Shown in pieces: positions 5,336 to 5,336 of a stretch of 5,336 bases of DNA. The stretch is from contig JAIEQT010000358.1 in the NCBI GenBank assembly GCA_019747455.1, positions 1 to 5,336 on the forward strand, in the 5' to 3' direction. The position numbers and the translations under genes are program-made. Each line of letters opens with the position of its first letter. Position 1 is the stretch's first letter. The notes beneath the pieces were generated by a model, which saw only the letters and a program-made list of their open reading frames with translations, had not been told where the DNA came from and searched no databases. The stretch comes from Chitinophagaceae bacterium. GTDB taxonomy: Bacteria; Bacteroidota; Bacteroidia; Chitinophagales; Chitinophagaceae.

Positions 5336-5336
5336 G

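Overview
The window looks like ordinary chromosomal DNA from a member of the Bacteroidota, most likely the Chitinophagaceae or a close relative. The support is indirect: a Bacteroidota-style succinate dehydrogenase/fumarate reductase iron-sulfur subunit, a DUF4199 membrane protein, a histidine-kinase-like sensor with a phosphoacceptor domain but no ATPase domain, an SH3-NlpC/P60-type cell-wall hydrolase with the 'GIDCSGFTQ' active site, AT-rich leaders without clear Shine-Dalgarno sequences, and a TAnnTTTG-type promoter element. No phage, insertion sequence, CRISPR array, tRNA or rRNA was found.

Layout. (1) Bases 1-483 (+) hold the C-terminal part of sdhB/frdB, cut by the left edge. It ends at a strong hairpin (509-537) shared with the convergent gene. 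(2) Bases 533-2492 (-) hold three genes in one direction. In transcription order they are a membrane-anchored LuxR-type regulator, a four-helix DUF4199 protein, and a six-helix sensor that stops after the His-containing phosphoacceptor helices. All three are predicted membrane proteins, so this reads as a possible envelope-sensing cluster. (3) Bases 2553-4594 (+) hold a compact four-gene run: trmN6-like tRNA methyltransferase, a small lipoprotein, crcB/fluC fluoride channel, and ppa inorganic pyrophosphatase. The last three genes touch or overlap (TAA-ATG, then ATGA). Pairing a fluoride exporter with a fluoride-sensitive enzyme is the most biologically suggestive part of the window. (4) Bases 4595-4834 hold a good Bacteroidota promoter element, an easily missed 50-codon membrane protein gene, and a degenerate 7-base repeat that can fold on itself. 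(5) Bases 4835-5335 (-) hold the C-terminal catalytic part of an NlpC/P60 peptidase, cut by the right edge.

I see no clearly new large system. The points worth following are the crcB-ppa coupling, the ATPase-less sensor next to a membrane-tethered transcription factor, the overlooked 50-residue protein, and the heptamer repeat.
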